From assembly GCA_013298245.1 (NCBI GenBank), contig JAAFHD010000243.1:1-5927 (forward strand): DNA of 5,927 bases. The letters run 5' to 3'. Of the stretch, positions 5,730 to 5,927 are shown piece after piece. Below the pieces are notes generated by a model. That model was not told the origin of the DNA. It saw only the letters and a list, made by a program, of their open reading frames with translations, and searched no databases. The stretch's first letter is position 1. Each line of letters begins with the position of its first letter. This DNA comes from Alphaproteobacteria bacterium. Its GTDB lineage: Bacteria; Pseudomonadota; Alphaproteobacteria; Acetobacterales; Acetobacteraceae. Position numbers and translations under genes: made by a program.

Positions 5730-5927
5730 ATGAACAAGCTCCCAGCTGCCAAGCGCGCCGCCATCCTGACGATGCTCTGCGAAGGAGCGTCTATGCGCGC
5801 CACGTCGCGGATGGCGGACGTGTCGATCAATACAGTGGCGAAGCTGTTGGAGGATGCTGGCGAAGCCTGCGCCGCGCATCACGATGAAGCCGTGCGCGGC
5901 GTGAAGGCCAAGCGCGTGCAGTGCGAT
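5730..5927 (+). CDS. IS1-type transposase, N-terminal 66 residues (3' end outside window)
   Basis: The frame from ATG 5730 stays open to the right edge. The N-terminus MNKLPAAKRAAILTMLCEGA followed by SMRATSRMADVSINTVAKLL is the helix-turn-helix region typical of the IS1-type transposase group common in Alphaproteobacteria, and the end (HDEAVRGVKAKRVQCD) leads into the segment where homologues continue with the DDE catalytic domain (QCDEIW-type). From memory of the family, the catalytic part lies beyond the window. It is transcribed away from the HTH-peptidase operon. No terminal inverted repeat was identified between 5660 and 5730, so whether this is an intact mobile element or a stranded gene is open. 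Confidence 0.8.
   Translation, partial: MNKLPAAKRAAILTMLCEGASMRATSRMADVSINTVAKLLEDAGEACAAHHDEAVRGVKAKRVQCD

Noticed and set aside
5660..5730. Terminal inverted repeat of the IS1-type element
   Set aside because: I looked for an IS left end upstream of the transposase start but found no convincing one; the other end lies outside the window.

Overview
The window looks like a piece of a high-GC alphaproteobacterial chromosome, probably from the Acetobacteraceae/Roseomonas group. That placement is inferred from the strong G/C bias at third codon positions, the twin-arginine-type signal on the substrate-binding protein and the style of the small proteins; nothing in the window proves the taxon. 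There are no rRNA, tRNA or CRISPR features and no gene-free stretch longer than 300 bases.

Left half (1-3449), ordinary chromosomal genes, all on the + strand. The 3' end of a LysR-type regulator (effector-binding domain only) is followed by a CoxE-like VWA-domain protein. A GC-rich hairpin at 1672-1695 probably ends that transcript. Next is a family 5 (dipeptide/nickel-type) ABC transporter substrate-binding protein with an export signal, itself closed by a second strong hairpin at 3416-3449. No permease or ATPase partner is visible for it.

Right half (about 3500-5927), an accessory patch with visibly lower GC. Two tiny + strand genes (63 and 74 aa) overlap at TGATG and form a micro-operon. 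They converge, with only two bases between stops, on a two-gene - strand operon. The first gene of that operon (start 5604) encodes a 373-aa protein with a HigA-type helix-turn-helix fused to an ImmA/IrrE-type zinc peptidase domain (HECEH motif). The second encodes a conserved-looking 151-aa protein of unknown function, starting 7 bases after the first gene's stop. Divergent from the operon, and cut by the window edge, is the N-terminus of an IS1-type transposase.

How the parts may work together: the HTH-peptidase fusion plus its small partner resembles a self-regulated addiction-like, defence or stress-sensing module. A promoter-like TTGAAG-N17-TATCCT sits directly before it, and an imperfect inverted repeat just upstream is a possible operator. 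The neighbouring transposase and the micro-operon suggest an insertion hot spot beside conserved chromosome. The module's function is inference; the sequence shows the domains and the operon layout only.
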